Origin: Engraulis encrasicolus
Lineage: Eukaryota > Chordata > Actinopteri > Clupeiformes > Engraulidae
Direction: 5' to 3'
Length of the DNA: 64,000 nucleotides
NCBI RefSeq assembly: GCF_034702125.1
Contig: NC_085873.1
Coordinates: forward strand, 45,796,088 to 45,860,087
Shown: positions 1 through 12,346 of the stretch, piece after piece
Position numbering within the stretch: the stretch's first letter is position 1
Layout: the number at the start of each line of letters is the position of its first letter
Notes under the pieces: model-generated
The model's database searches: none
The model's input: the letters and a program-made list of their open reading frames with translations, nothing else
What the model was told of the DNA's origin: nothing
Made by a program: the position numbers and the translations under genes

Positions 1-1440
1 TTTGGTGCTACTGTCCCAGACTGTTTAAAAACCCCATGTTGCTACGTGTCTTTTGAGGTCGAGCTTACAATGTCGGAGGGCAGATTTGGTATTAGAGCTA
101 TTTGTTTCACTCCATGTCTGTGGACGGTGTCCTATATTTTATGCAGTGGTGTTGTGCTTGGAGGTTTGCTTGGTAGTGTGGAGACGTGGGGAAAGCTAAT
201 AAGCTAGCCCCATTGACAGTAAATAGAATGGCTAGCCCTGTATTTGCAGAACTCGTGCTGTTAGACTTTCCATTTCATTGAAATTGAAAATATTTCTTTG
301 CAAACTGTTCGCCGTTTTGGATAATGAACACCACGCACTCTATAACACAAAGAGATCGTATATTTGAACTATAACATCACTATCGTATCCGCACTCAAAT
401 TTCACAGCTCCCACAGTGTGCACAGATCCAGTTAGCCAAGGCGCTGCTAATGACCCGGTGTGCGTTCCATTCCCCACACTGTGCACTGTGTACTGAGATG
501 CAGTGCACTTCCCACCCTCAACTTAACGGCAAATAAGTGCAGATATTTTGGCTGACACAAGTGCGTGGATTGAGACGTGATTTTTCATCTTCTGACATCA
601 ATTCCGGCTCGTGTTTGTTTTTGGGGGCCGGGACTAAGAGTGTTGAAAAACGGTTAAAACAAAGTTTACAAACAGTCCTTACTACTGAACAAAACAACTT
701 CTGTACATTAGAGTTCTGTTTCTGAACACATGAAAACACGTTTGAAACCATGTAAACTTGTAGTTTTCTATTAGAGTGGACCTTTAAGTCAGACTATGTT
801 GGTTAGATCAATATAGGCAATTGTGTAATGTGGACTGTGAATGACTGGATCCCCTTGAATAAAAAAAACATCCTTCTTAGATGATTTTCAGGTATTTGTG
901 TTATTGCGTTACGTTGAAGGTTTTTTTTCTAATATAATATATTCTATATACTGTACATGATTTAAACTAATTCCAAGTAATCCAAGTAATCCTTAACCCA
1001 CCCCCTGCACTAACTTTCTCCTACATACTCTTTACTCCCAGGAACATCAGAAATGAAAGTAGAAGTTAAGAACAAAAAAAAAACTTGCCACCATTTCCTT
1101 CCAGCACAGGTAATGGGGTGATGACCAGCAGTGCACAGTGGAAATTCCCTGAAAGCAGTGGCCCATCACACATTGTAAAAGTATGGCACATAGAAAGTGT
1201 TGAAAGCAATTAAAATAGCTAAGCTATGTTAAAAAAGGCAGAGGCCTAAAAGTCTTGTAGTGGCTGCAACGTTTTATTTTGTAAACCCCCACCCCCCCAC
1301 CCCCCTAGTTTCGCATTTTAGAATGAACAGAATTACAGACTGTTTAAAAAATGGTGGTAGAACTATTAGAAGATTACCTCAAATGAATGCAATGTCGAGG
1401 TATTGAAGTTGTGGAAGAGGGGGAAAAGATTGCAGCACCC
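1..1440. other. AT-rich non-coding stretch
   Basis: I see no convincing gene, RNA or bounded element here. Short open frames on both strands have no recognisable domain and overlap each other. There is a C-rich homopolymer-like patch near 1286-1304. Confidence 0.4.
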
Positions 1441-1516
1441 TGAGTCATCCACTAGATAGAGCTCTTGTACACCAGTTGGCTTCTTGGTGGCCGTCACCTT
1501 CATGGGTTCCTGCCAC

Positions 1517-1741
1517 CAGTGTTGCCAGATCTGTCTGACCAAATCCCGCCGCAAAGCTTCTCAAAAATTGCCAAAATGCGCTAAATTCCGGCCAAATTCA
1601 ACAAATGACATTGACTTCTATGGGCCCAAAACAGCTGGGGGAAAAACAACGCCAAATGGCCATTTTTTTCCTGTTTTTACCCGCACACGACCATCCCAAG
1701 TAGCCCAATTGGGCGGGCACCCGCCCAATCTGGCAACACTG
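1517..1741 (+). mobile_element. hAT-like MITE, CAGTGTTGCCAG family, copy 1
   Basis: The 225-bp element has terminal inverted repeats CAGTGTTGCCAGAT and ATCTGGCAACACTG. The flanking 8-mers CCTGCCAC and CCTGGCAC differ at one position and look like an 8-bp target duplication. The paralogous R1 copies at 37.6 and 38.2 kb lack the insert. A closely similar copy sits at 26962-27180. There is no coding capacity. The hAT assignment rests on TIR form and duplication length only. Confidence 0.75.
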
Positions 1742-1865
1742 CCTGGCACACCTCTGCTTCTTTCCCCTGATGTCTCCTCTATTCAACTGTTTGCAATACC
1801 ACACCACTGATCTTACCATCATCATGTACATTTCATCTTACCACCTTTACTTTCATCTTTGTTAA

Positions 1866-2086
1866 AGGTGCTCTGTGTAATATTTGTAGTAGTTTAATTC
1901 CAGAATTCATGCCGCCCATTCACAAATGTTGACTTTTTTCACGAATACCACTACCACCAAATTCTAAGTAGGCTATTCATTATGCCTGGGTTTGTTATTT
2001 GGTAAATATTCATGAAAAGATTAAATTTGGCAATAGGCAGCACAGTTTGAATAAGCAGCATAGTTGCAATACACACAGTGCACTCT
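1866..2086 (+). mobile_element. TTAA-target MITE (piggyBac-like), copy 1
   Basis: TTAA tetranucleotides at 1862-1865 and 2087-2090 flank inverted ends that read AGGTGCTCTGTGT on the left and ACACAGTGCACTC on the right. The paralogous R1 copy around 38326-38335 has a single TTAA and no insert, so it acts as an empty site. The interior resembles 15422-15770. A TTAA duplication is known for piggyBac and some Kolobok elements; the superfamily here is inferred. Confidence 0.65.
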
Positions 2087-2334
2087 TTAATACTCAATCC
2101 TTAACAAACCCTATACTATACACTCAAGTCCCAACATACACTAGCACTTCAATTTTTAGTCTCACTGGCCACGCTGGCAGGTGATATTCTTGGGTAATAC
2201 TAAAGTGTGTTGGTGTTTCCCCCTTGTACATCAATCATTTGCATTGAAGTTAAAATAAGATATCTCAGCTTTCATGTGAAATGCTATGCACCAATCTTCT
2301 TGATTTAGCCTATCTCTTCTTTTTATGTTATGAA

Positions 2335-2705
2335 AATGTGAGGCCACTGAAATGGCACTTCAATTATCACAGCAAACAGCAATTATAAATTACTTTAGCA
2401 TAATATTGACCTTAAGTCAGACAAAGGCTGAATTCTCAATTGGTGTCATTTATGCCTCCTGATCATCCCTTACCACTCACTTATTTATCATTGGCTTTGC
2501 TCTTCACCTGAATAGTAGGTAAGGCAAGGTAATGCAAGTTTACTGTATCTGTGTAAAGTGTATACCAAACACAGAGGTTGTTCAATGTGCTTCATCAAGC
2601 CATAAAAACAGAGGAGATAAAACAATAAAGGACATGAAATTTTTTTTAAATCTCCATCGGCATGTGACTTTATGAGAAAACACCACGAGTGTCAGGTGAG
2701 AATGA
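2335..2705. repeat. IRG-locus flanking duplication, left copy
   Basis: This segment aligns along its length with 9247-9625 in the same orientation. Shared landmarks include ATGTGAGGCCACT, CTGAATTCTCAA, TATACCAAACACAGAGGTTG and TTCAATGTGCTTCATCAA. Weaker similarity continues at 3232-3262 against 9656-9690. The two copies bracket the GTPase gene and are about 6.9 kb apart, as expected for a duplicated unit. It could instead be an uncharacterised dispersed repeat. Confidence 0.6.
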
Positions 2706-3742
2706 AGGGCATGTGACTTGTGAGACTGGCTGTGGTAATGTCACAAACACTATCAGACAGTGGCCCCTCTATTGTTATTGCTAGCACAAAGGACATTCAT
2801 CAGGGCTGAGATGGGGGAGAAATAGGGCCTGGACACTTTTGACTGACCCATTGTAGCCTGGGGACATACAGTATATACACTGCATTCAAGTTCTTGAGCT
2901 TTGAGGGATTTTATTAAAACTGTGGGTATGTTAGAGCTGAGGAACACATTCTAACTTGTTTCATGTTTGTATGTACTTCGGAAGTTTAGATATTTAAGAT
3001 TTAATAGGCAGAGGGCACCTTTTCCCAAAAAAGGGCTTAGGCTAAAATGGGTTAAAGGGGCCCCTCATAATTAGTGGTGCAGAACTGACTCACCGATGGG
3101 CCCTGCACCCCCGTGGGCTCCTATTTTCAGAAATGTTCTTTTTTTCATATTTCTCAAAATATGGCCCCATGAGGGTGCGGGGCCCACCGGGAAATGCCCT
3201 CTGCCAGATGGCCAGCCCAACCCTGACATCCATTACAGCACAGTTACAATCAGCTGTAAACGCAATTCTGCTGACACTGGCCATGCTGACACGGGACATA
3301 TAATTCTCAATTCAACTCGATTTAATTCTCGATTTAAACTCGGCAGGACTATTTAATCCTGATTATTCATCATGTTTGGCCAATGTTGTAACTTCACAGT
3401 TCATTGAATTCTGTAATACAACAGAATGACATGACATAAGCATACTAAAAAATGCATTTGACTTCTGACAGTAATTTACTAATATCAGTTGGAAGTTTGA
3501 AAAAATAAGTTCCACTGATAAAAGTGCTAATTTTTGTTGAAAATCAATAACACATGAACTAATTAATTAATTAATTATTGTTTTCCCAGCCCCTATAAAA
3601 TCTGTTTTCTTCAGCACAGACAGTGCACAGCGATAATGAGAACATAACTTTTGAAAAGTATAATTTTGAACCATATTTCATCAATAATGTTTAATAAAAT
3701 ATCTGTTGAATGTACAACATACCATAACTTTCATATTTAGAG
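2706..3742. other. Non-coding stretch
   Basis: Apart from a GC-rich patch at 3060-3240 and a short TTAA-rich tract near 3560, I recognise nothing in this interval. Confidence 0.35.

Positions 3743-3828
<86 letters not shown>
3743..3828. repeat. (GA)n microsatellite
   Basis: A nearly pure GA dinucleotide run of about 85 bp. It lies immediately beside the 3' end of the LINE fragment that follows, so it may have grown from the LINE tail. Confidence 0.95.
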
Positions 3829-3830
<2 letters not shown>

Positions 3831-3831
3831 T

Positions 3832-4735
3832 TGACTTTTAAAAAGATTTTATTACAGAATTCATGTGGTTAATACACATTCACATAGAAAAAATAAATAA
3901 ATAAATAAAAGAGAAAAAAAGAAACAAAGGTACATCAATACATTCCATCATACTACATTTACAGGCACCCCAAAATCAGAGCCTAAAATCAAGCTCTTCA
4001 CCTCTGACTGTACACAAGGCACTATTTTGGCACCATATGCCCTCAAAAGAAACAAGATCTTTCATTTCCTTGTAAAAATGGAAATCAATCAAAATCCTTG
4101 ATTTAACCAGTGTTGAGAACATTAAAACCAAGTCATCATCTATGTCCAACTCCTGCTCATCATTTCCTGCTCATATATATAGCTAACTCGATTGGCCTGA
4201 CCAATAACAAAGTTCAAGAGCTGGCTCTGTTTCCTGAAATACGTGAAACCAAAATAAAGTCATGGTCATTGTGACCTCTTCATTAAACCCATTCAAAAAT
4301 CCTTTTAAGACTGAAAAAAGAACACCCAGCCTATCACACTGCATAAATGCATGAAAAACAGTTTCCCTCACTGTACAAAAAGGACAGTCTTGGGTTACAT
4401 CAGAGTTGAGGATAGAAATAAAAGCATTAACTGCTACAGCCCCATGCAAGATACGCCACTTCAGGTCTACCACCCTCTTAATGAATGGTGACTTGTATAA
4501 AGCTCTCCACTGAGGTCTCACATTTTGCTCAACCTGAAGCATGTCCCGCCATGGTGTGTCGACCCTCGAGTGAAGCCCCTTTATATTCAGGGCCAAGACA
4601 CACAATGCATGCATGCAGCTCCACATAAGAGCTGTATCCCTCCCATGTTTGACTGGGCACCATGTATTTTTTTCAGATTCTTCAACTTTAACACCAAAGA
4701 AGTCTCTCCTACTGTCCTGTCACTCTCTAGCCAAG
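3832..4735 (-). mobile_element. LINE (L1/Tx1-like) 3' fragment with RT C-terminal zinc finger
   Basis: The minus strand keeps an open frame of about 180 codons, of which the best preserved part is 4183-4626. It encodes the region after the reverse transcriptase domain of L1/Tx1-type LINEs: a conserved KWRILHG stretch, then a CPFC...ETVFHAF...C zinc-finger pattern. The reverse transcriptase core is absent, so the copy is 5'-truncated. The frame runs upstream of 4626 without a Met, as expected for a fragment. The 3' end reaches the GA microsatellite at 3743-3828. It is a dead insertion with no likely function. Confidence 0.7.
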
Positions 4736-4849
4736 GCTTTTTTTTTTTAGAACTGATGGCATCAAAACTGTATGGTGTTGGAGATGAAGAATATGAAAAT
4801 CATTGATTAAATCATGAAGTTAAACATGTATTGCTCTACGAATAGCGAG

Positions 4850-5247
4850 TATGTCACCATCTCTAATTGATCTTCATTTTTTTCACTGTGTTGCTTTCCA
4901 TGATTAAAATGACCCTAAACATACACCTAAGGCCAAAATTGATTTTTTTGAAGAGGTGAGAGTGATTCAGTGAAGTGGAGTGTTTTGAAGTGACTTATCT
5001 TCTCATTTTCACATTATTTTCTGTAGTAGACAAAACATTTGTCTTGCCAAAATCTGCCCTTTCCATGTTCAGTAAAGGGTCAATCTTTCTTTGGTACATG
5101 AAATTTATTTTTGTACATAAAACTTCATTGGGGAGGGTTGTAGCTTTCATATGAGTGACTTCTGAAGCCAAGTGATTAATTGAAAGTCAGGTTATTAGCT
5201 GTTATTCCAAACAGATGGATAGGCGACAAAACTTTTGGAGAAGACTG
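4850..5247 (+). pseudogene. Tc1/mariner transposase fossil
   Basis: The DNA around 4908-4960 still translates to an NDPKH-type motif followed by KAKIDFFE, typical of the second catalytic Asp region of Tc1 transposases. The segment ends at 5247 with GGAGAAGACTG followed by TA, matching a Tc1-like right terminus. No left terminus or intact frame was found. It is an old, internally deleted copy. Confidence 0.5.
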
Positions 5248-5405
5248 TAGGTCCTAGTAAGTGCTTAATTTGCAGATGTTCATTGTGGTCAATTATGGCG
5301 TGAAATGCTTGGGCCTAAGTATGATTAGAAACATCATTAATGATTTTTTTACAACAACTACAACAGCATGATAATGGTGATGGTCAAACAAGGGTGAAGC
5401 TAGTC

Positions 5406-5715
5406 CAGGCGTCACCAACGTGGTGCCCACAGGCGCCAGGTAGCCCTCCAGGAACCTCTCAGGTGGGCACCAAGGATGTTAGTACAGTCACGACTACAAG
5501 ATTTTAGTCACAGTTAATGCTTTTCTTGATGTAAATATGACAGTATTTCTTTATAACCTATAAAGAATATTTCCTTAATCATTCAATCTAGTGTGATTTG
5601 GGAATTATGTCAAGACATGAGTAAAGGATTTTGAACAAATGTATAGCCCTCGAGTAACTCTCAGTAACCCTCAGGTAGTCCTTGGTAGCCCTCTGACCCA
5701 GAAAGAGCACCCCTG
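5406..5715 (+). mobile_element. hAT-like MITE, CAGGCGTCACCAACG family, copy 1
   Basis: The 310-bp element starts CAGGCGTCACCAACGTGGTG and ends in ...GCACCCCTG. The flanks AGCTAGTC (5398-5405) and AGCTAGTG (5716-5723) match at 7 of 8 positions. It is related along its length to the shorter copy at 13401-13595. Confidence 0.75.
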
Positions 5716-5910
5716 AGCTAGTGCACTTGCAATTAAATACACTTTGACCAAACAGCTGTGATTGGTTACAGTAAATTCATAAAATAGGCTACAGGCTGAA
5801 TCCTAATGATGCAAGGTCAAGTTCCACGAAAGAAAATGAAAATGGTTGAGGAATCGTATCGTATTATACTAAAGGTCTTTAAAAAAGAAAGAAAGAAAGC
5901 TGGTCACATT

Positions 5911-5912
<2 letters not shown>

Positions 5913-5994
<82 letters not shown>

Positions 5995-6002
5995 TGAGTG
6001 TC

Positions 6003-6066
<64 letters not shown>
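5913..6066. repeat. (GT)n microsatellite
   Basis: About 150 bp of TG dinucleotides with one short GAGTGAGTGTCTGC interruption near 5992-6005 and a CGTG-rich end. It lies 430 bp upstream of the GTPase coding exon, probably inside a 5' intron or the promoter-proximal region. Confidence 0.95.
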
Positions 6067-6068
<2 letters not shown>

Positions 6069-6485
6069 GAGGGGACGATTTAACTTCCCACTGCCTTATC
6101 TTCTCTTCCTCCTCTTAGGCTAGAGCAACAATAAATATGCAACAGGCAGGCAATAAAATAACTCTCCCTTTTTGAAACCAGTTGGGTTTATACATCATGT
6201 GAATCTTCCCGGTCTGACAGTTTGTATCTGACTTTTCTGAGGCTAACCTTTCACTTGAAAATGTCCTGCATTGTTTGCTTGTTAGACGACTGAGTAAGTT
6301 GAACTACATTTCATGTTTCTTTAAGTAGCATTAATGAATACATTCATATGAATAATAAATATAATCATAATTCATAAAACGAATGATAACACAATTTTGG
6401 TTTTACTTATTAACATATTATTCACTGTTATGTAACATGCTTTTATTAAGCTGTCATCATCAATTGCATCTTTGTTGAATATAAT

Positions 6486-6499
6486 TGTTGTCTTTTTAG
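6486..6499 (+). promoter_or_regulatory. Predicted splice acceptor before the IRG coding exon
   Basis: A T-rich tract ending in CTTTTTAG stops three bases before the ATG (ATC ATGG). This suggests that a non-coding 5' exon is spliced onto a single coding exon, as known for many IRG genes. Inferred from sequence only. Confidence 0.5.
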
Positions 6500-6502
6500 A
6501 TC

Positions 6503-7645
6503 ATGGATGACATCACTGCTTTACTGGAAGATTCTGGCGAACAGACAATGGAGCAGGCCATGGCCAAGGCTGAAGAAATAGTTAATGAATTAGATAATGT
6601 TACGCTCAACATTGCTGTGACTGGGGAGACAGGTGCAGGAAAGTCACTGTTTGTGAATGCCATCAGAGGTGTTAAGATAGGGGACGAAGGATATGCTAAG
6701 ACTGGGGTGAGAGAAACTACGATGGAGCCCACAGAGTACCCCCACCCAACAATGCCCAATGTAAAGATTTTTGATTTGCCAGGTATCGGGTCCACAAATT
6801 TCAAAGCAAACGCCTACATGAAGAAGGTAGCATTTAAAAATTATGATTTCTTCATCATAGTGAGTGCAAGCAGATTCAAGGAGAATGACGTCTTACTTGC
6901 AAAAAATATCAAAAAGCAGAAAAAAAGCTTCTACTTCGTACGCTCTAAGGTAGACATGGATGTGGCAAATCAGATAGCGAGTGGGGAGGGGACAGAGGAA
7001 GAGACCCTCCGCTGTATACGGGATGACTGTTTGGCCAATCTCAAAAGCCTAGAAACCAACAGCCCCGTTTTCCTCATCACATCTCATGATTTAAGCAAAT
7101 ACGACTTCCAGAAATTGATCGAGACTCTAAAAGCAGACCTTGGCCAAGAAAAGATGGATGCACTCATGCTCAGTTTGCCTGTGTACTCGATGCAGTCCCT
7201 TGATGAGAAGTACAGCGCATTCAAGAAAAGCGTCTGGGCACTGGCTGTTGTGTCTGGGGGCATAGGTGCAGCCCCCGTTCCAGGTCTCTCATTTGCACTT
7301 GACACTGCCATGGTGCTGTCCTTTCTCACCGGGGTCTACCACTCATCCGGCCTGGATGACGAAGCCCTGGAAAGGATGTCAGAGCAAGTGGAAAAGAAAA
7401 TACTGGAAGAGGTGAAAAAGTCAGAACTGATCCAGGGAATTGGCAAGTCCATGCTGACATCCAGCATGCTGAGAAAACTAGCGGTCGCAGGAGGCATTGA
7501 GGCTGTGTCCTGCATGACACCGATTGCTGGCAACATTGTGGCAGCTGGAGTGTCCTTTGTGACCACAAGGGCTGTGCTCCAACAAGGGCTGGATGAGCTT
7601 TATCAGGTTGCCAAAAAGGTGCTTGAAATGGCAAATCTGCAGTAG
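6503..7645 (+). CDS. Immunity-related GTPase (IRG family), complete
   Basis: An uninterrupted 380-residue frame encodes an IRG-type interferon-inducible GTPase. It shows the P-loop GETGAGKS at residues 41-48 (GKS subclass), the G3 motif DLPGIG at 91-96, G4 SKVD at 148-151 (more often TKVD) and a G5-like SHDL at 194-197. After the G domain come hydrophobic helical stretches near 245-280 and 322-360, the usual IRG helical part. The length is normal for the family. The Met is followed by Asp-Asp, so no N-myristoylation signal is present. The start has Kozak-like context (ATCATGG) just after a splice acceptor. In mammals the family acts on membranes of pathogen-containing vacuoles; the fish role is less certain. 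AATAAA near 7858 may be the poly(A) signal. The flanks are duplicated (2335-2705, 9247-9625). Confidence 0.93.
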   Translation: MDDITALLEDSGEQTMEQAMAKAEEIVNELDNVTLNIAVTGETGAGKSLFVNAIRGVKIGDEGYAKTGVRETTMEPTEYPHPTMPNVKIFDLPGIGSTNFKANAYMKKVAFKNYDFFIIVSASRFKENDVLLAKNIKKQKKSFYFVRSKVDMDVANQIASGEGTEEETLRCIRDDCLANLKSLETNSPVFLITSHDLSKYDFQKLIETLKADLGQEKMDALMLSLPVYSMQSLDEKYSAFKKSVWALAVVSGGIGAAPVPGLSFALDTAMVLSFLTGVYHSSGLDDEALERMSEQVEKKILEEVKKSELIQGIGKSMLTSSMLRKLAVAGGIEAVSCMTPIAGNIVAAGVSFVTTRAVLQQGLDELYQVAKKVLEMANLQ

Positions 7646-8955
<1,310 letters not shown>

Positions 8956-9246
8956 CAGTATGGAGGAGGGAACCTAAGGAGGAACACTCCTCCCACATAG
9001 TGTGCCTGACACAAGCTATCCAGTAGAAAACAACAAACAAACAAACATGAATGGGATAAAACATAAAAGGGCTTAGCTTTTGCACCTACTCACTGATTTC
9101 ATGAAGATAACAAAGTCGAGAGGAACAGAACAACAGAACCAAATTATGGAATAATAGCCTACGTTTATGGAATAGAGTTATAAACATTTCATGCCACAAT
9201 CTTGAACCAATTCATTTTTAAAGCCAGTCACTGTACAAAGTAAGGC
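8956..9246. other. Short non-coding interval
   Basis: Nothing recognised apart from a short CAAACAAACAAACA run near 9033. Confidence 0.35.
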
Positions 9247-9625
9247 AATGTGAGGCCACTAAATTGACATCTTAATTTTAATTATCACACTTATTATGAA
9301 TTACTTAATTAAGCAGAATGTTGCCCTGAAGTCAGACAATAGCTGAATTCTCAACTGATGGCATTTCATGATGCCTCTTGATCATCCTTTGCCACTCACT
9401 TATTTATAATTTACTTTGCCTGTTTCCTGAAGCCAGTAGGTGTGAGTGTTGTGAAAGTTAATGCAAGGTACGTGTACTGTATTTTTGTTGAGTGTATACC
9501 AAACACAGAGGTTGTTCAATGTGCTTCATCAAACCGTGAAAACAGAGGAGATAAAACGATAAAAGTCACAACAGTTTTTTTCAGGAGCATGTGACTTTTT
9601 ATGAGTAAACACCAGCAGGTGTGTC
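9247..9625. repeat. IRG-locus flanking duplication, right copy
   Basis: The direct-orientation partner of 2335-2705, diverged by many substitutions and small indels but collinear throughout. It lies downstream of the GTPase gene. Confidence 0.6.
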
Positions 9626-10442
9626 AAACAGTTGCCCTTCTGTTGGACACCCGTTACACCACAGTTACAACCAGCCATAAACACACAATTGACCTTTCTG
9701 CTAATAATATGTAAACACCAGCATCCCGGAACTCAGTCGAGGACTCGGTTGTCTCCATTGTCTCCAATCAGGGTGTTTTTAAAGTCGTATTTCATAGGTA
9801 TTTAGCGGTTGTTTGTGGATAGGAATGATCATGCCTTTGAATATTGGTCACATATTAGAGAGCAGTCGGAACAAAGGACTTTTGTATGCATTTGAAAGCC
9901 ACATACACCCCATAACTTCCATAATTATGGAAAGGATATTGTAAAATCACACAAAAGTTTTAAAGTTTTTTTAATGAATTATAAAGACTTTTACATGACA
10001 GTGAAAAAAGATACACATTTCCTCCTGAAAGTGGGCCCTTGTGGTCCTGGTGAGACTACTGTAGTATGAATAAAGTAGGCCTCCAAATTGTACATGGCAT
10101 TTGCAGATAATGTGTATGACCTTTCTTGTATGCTTCATACATATAGGCCTACATACATATGAATAGCTTCATTGCAAAATGTTGTATATCCACTTTTGAA
10201 CATTTGGGAAATTGTAATTTTTGTATTGGGCATTCCATTGTTTTGCATCGTGGAATGCATTTTATACTGTATACATTTTAAAAGTATGCTATCAAAATAT
10301 TTTAATGACAAGAGTTCACACGTAGATAATGGAACTTCTGAACAGTCATTTCCAGCAATAAAATGCAAAAGTCAAGAATGGTGAATAGGTTGTTTTGAAA
10401 TGAAACTCTTCATATAATAATTCTATATGAGATATATGAGGG
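9626..10442. other. Non-coding stretch
   Basis: The first ~70 bases continue weak similarity to the left duplication copy. I recognise nothing in the remainder. Confidence 0.35.
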
Positions 10443-11138
10443 GTGTCTAACGTCTGGGTGGGCTCCGCCCTCTTTTGCCTGTGTCTCATTCCGCAGATTG
10501 GCGATGGCTGGAGCTGGTTGGCTTTAATGAAGGCTACTATAAACGCCTGGCCCCTGCTCTCGATGAGAGCCGGTTTCGTGTTTGGTTTTCCCATTAGGCC
10601 TACATTAGGCACACATGCATTACACTATTATTTTACACCACTGATCTTTTGCATATAAAAATAAATACTTTATGTTGACTTGACGCTGCGGTTTGGTCTG
10701 GTTTCTTTTTTATGCTTCGGCTGCCTTAAGCCAGTCAGTCCTAGCATATGGGGGCTTGTCCATGAACTTACACGGGACCTCTTGCACCCAAAGCGAGAAT
10801 CATACCCCTGGACTAGTGTTTCTCAACGGGGGTGGTGCAACCCCCCTGGGGGCGTTGAAGAGCTCTGGGGGGCGTTGAGAACGATACAGCTGAGAGGGGA
10901 CGGTGCAATTGCTATTGGGGGGCATTAGTCCATTTAATTTTTGAATACTAAGGGGGATGTTGTCAGGGTTATGATGAGGTCAAGGGGGCATTGGGAGGCT
11001 TGTGATGAGGCCAAGGGGGCATTTGTTCAAAATAGGGTTGAAAACCACTTCCCTAGACCAACCAGCTCCAGCCATCTCCAATCTGCGGAATGAGACACAG
11101 GCACAAGGAGTCGGAGCCCACCCAGACGTTAGACATCC
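10443..11138. repeat. Inverted-repeat element with ~83-bp arms
   Basis: The left arm (10443-10525) begins GGTGTCTAACGTCTGGGTGG and is matched in reverse complement by 11056-11138, with only a handful of mismatches. The ~530-bp centre holds a hAT-like MITE (10814-11050). Whether the arms are the ends of a transposon or a local inverted duplication is unclear, as no target duplication was found. Confidence 0.6.
10814..11050 (+). mobile_element. hAT-like MITE with TAGTGTTTCTCAAC ends
   Basis: The 237-bp element has ends TAGTGTTTCTCAAC and GTTGAAAACCACTT. The flanking 8-mers are CCCTGGAC (10806-10813) and CCCTAGAC (11051-11058), one mismatch. It has a G-rich interior and no coding capacity. Confidence 0.7.
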
Positions 11139-11325
11139 CAGTCCTAACACTGTAAATAGAATATTTCACACATGAGTAAAATAGGTAGAGATAGGAGGTC
11201 AAAGTTCTTTTTTGTGACACTACACATCACACCTCCCACTACAGATGGGATTTCCACACCACACATCTATTTAAACATATTAACAAATCATTTAGTAACT
11301 CAGTCATACAGTGAAGTTAACAATA

Positions 11326-11329
<4 letters not shown>

Positions 11330-11361
<32 letters not shown>
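11330..11361. repeat. (GT)n microsatellite
   Basis: A pure GT run of about 30 bp followed by seven or more G. It starts 25 bp downstream of the stop codon of the minus-strand GPCR. Confidence 0.9.
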
Positions 11362-11363
<2 letters not shown>

Positions 11364-11385
11364 GGGGTTGTTGGGAGCCCATGCA

Positions 11386-12342
11386 TTAGACATTTGTGCA
11401 TGTAGAACACCAGGGCCCTCCAAGACAGGAGAGGTATCCCATGTTCCTGAGGTGCAACAGAGGCAAGATGACACTGCCGAACGTGGAGAAGCTGAAAAAC
11501 GGCATGGTCACCAGGCACAGCTTCAGCTGGGGTTCCAGCGGGATGACGTCAGCCAATCCAAACACGAGCAGCGGCGGAAAGTAGGAGAACATCACCATGA
11601 CGACAGTGTTGGTGACGATCTGCAAGGCCCTCTGCTTCAGTGGGTGGACGCCGCTCCTTCCGGAAGGATCCGGCTTCCTCAGGGCTCGGAGGATGCAGAT
11701 GTCGGCCAGGACGATGATGGGCAGAGCAACGGCGTAAGGCAACACCAGGAAAGAAGAGCTGATGAGCTGTTCGTGCCCATTCGCAAAATACAATCCGTAG
11801 CCTGTGGTCAGCATCCACACCAGCACACACACCACGTTTACAACCGCCACCCTGTGATTGGAGCTCTGCACCCGGACGTAAGCGATGGGGTGGACCACGG
11901 CGAGGTAACAGTTCACGCAGGAGCACGCCATGAACAGGGGCCGGCCCGCCATGTTAAACGAATATAGGAAGTTCATGGCCCTCAGCATGGCTTCGTTCCG
12001 CATCGCCATGACGTTGATGACACACGGCACGACAGAGAGGTTGTACAGGACGTCCATGACTGCCAGGTGGAGGACGTAGAGGTCATTGGAAGACATAGAG
12101 GTCGACGGAGAGGTTGCAGAGGATGTAGTAGAGGTCAAGGTCAAGCTCTTGCACTCCCTCTGCAGCAGCAGCCACAGCAGCCAGATGCTGGCTAGCGCCC
12201 CGATGCAGGCGCAGGGGATGCTGAAGGTTGCCCACAGCACCGGGCCCACCAGGAGATCTCTGCAGAAAGGGTCCATCTTATCCTCCGTCTGGTTTTTGGA
12301 GCTCACATTGACGGCAGAGAACAAGGCTCGGACAATCATCAT
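11386..12342 (-). CDS. Rhodopsin-like GPCR, cluster member 1
   Basis: A 318-residue seven-helix receptor in one coding exon. I start it at the Met pair at 12342, because a Py-rich tract ending CCCACAG lies directly upstream; the longer frame to 12462 would read through that likely intron. N-glycosylation sites (NVS, NQT) precede TM1 (about 31-60). Loop 1 is enlarged by a Ser/Thr-rich stretch (66-85) absent from its paralog. TM3 ends in VNCYLAVVHP, so the DRY motif is NCY (about 144-146). The third loop has RKPDPSG...HPLKQRA (222-239). TM6 has FPPL instead of CWxP, and TM7 has LPLLH instead of NPxxY. It resembles delta-group (P2Y/PAR-like) receptors in general form, but I cannot name a ligand or subfamily. 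Confidence 0.8.
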   Translation of the reverse strand: MMIVRALFSAVNVSSKNQTEDKMDPFCRDLLVGPVLWATFSIPCACIGALASIWLLWLLLQRECKSLTLTSTTSSATSPSTSMSSNDLYVLHLAVMDVLYNLSVVPCVINVMAMRNEAMLRAMNFLYSFNMAGRPLFMACSCVNCYLAVVHPIAYVRVQSSNHRVAVVNVVCVLVWMLTTGYGLYFANGHEQLISSSFLVLPYAVALPIIVLADICILRALRKPDPSGRSGVHPLKQRALQIVTNTVVMVMFSYFPPLLVFGLADVIPLEPQLKLCLVTMPFFSFSTFGSVILPLLHLRNMGYLSCLGGPWCSTCTNV

Positions 12343-12346
12343 TACT

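Larger units (their letters stand above)
1448..2310. repeat. Interspersed repeat R1, copy 1, with two MITEs inserted
   Basis: This segment is paralogous to 37540-37745 and 38105-38480. The shared landmarks are CTCTTGTACACCAGTTGGCT, a run around CATGGGTTCCTGCCAC, and TTTGCAATACCACACCACTG. Copy 1 is interrupted at 1517-1741 and at 1866-2086 by two MITEs. The uninterrupted copy 3 confirms both insertion boundaries. Confidence 0.65.
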
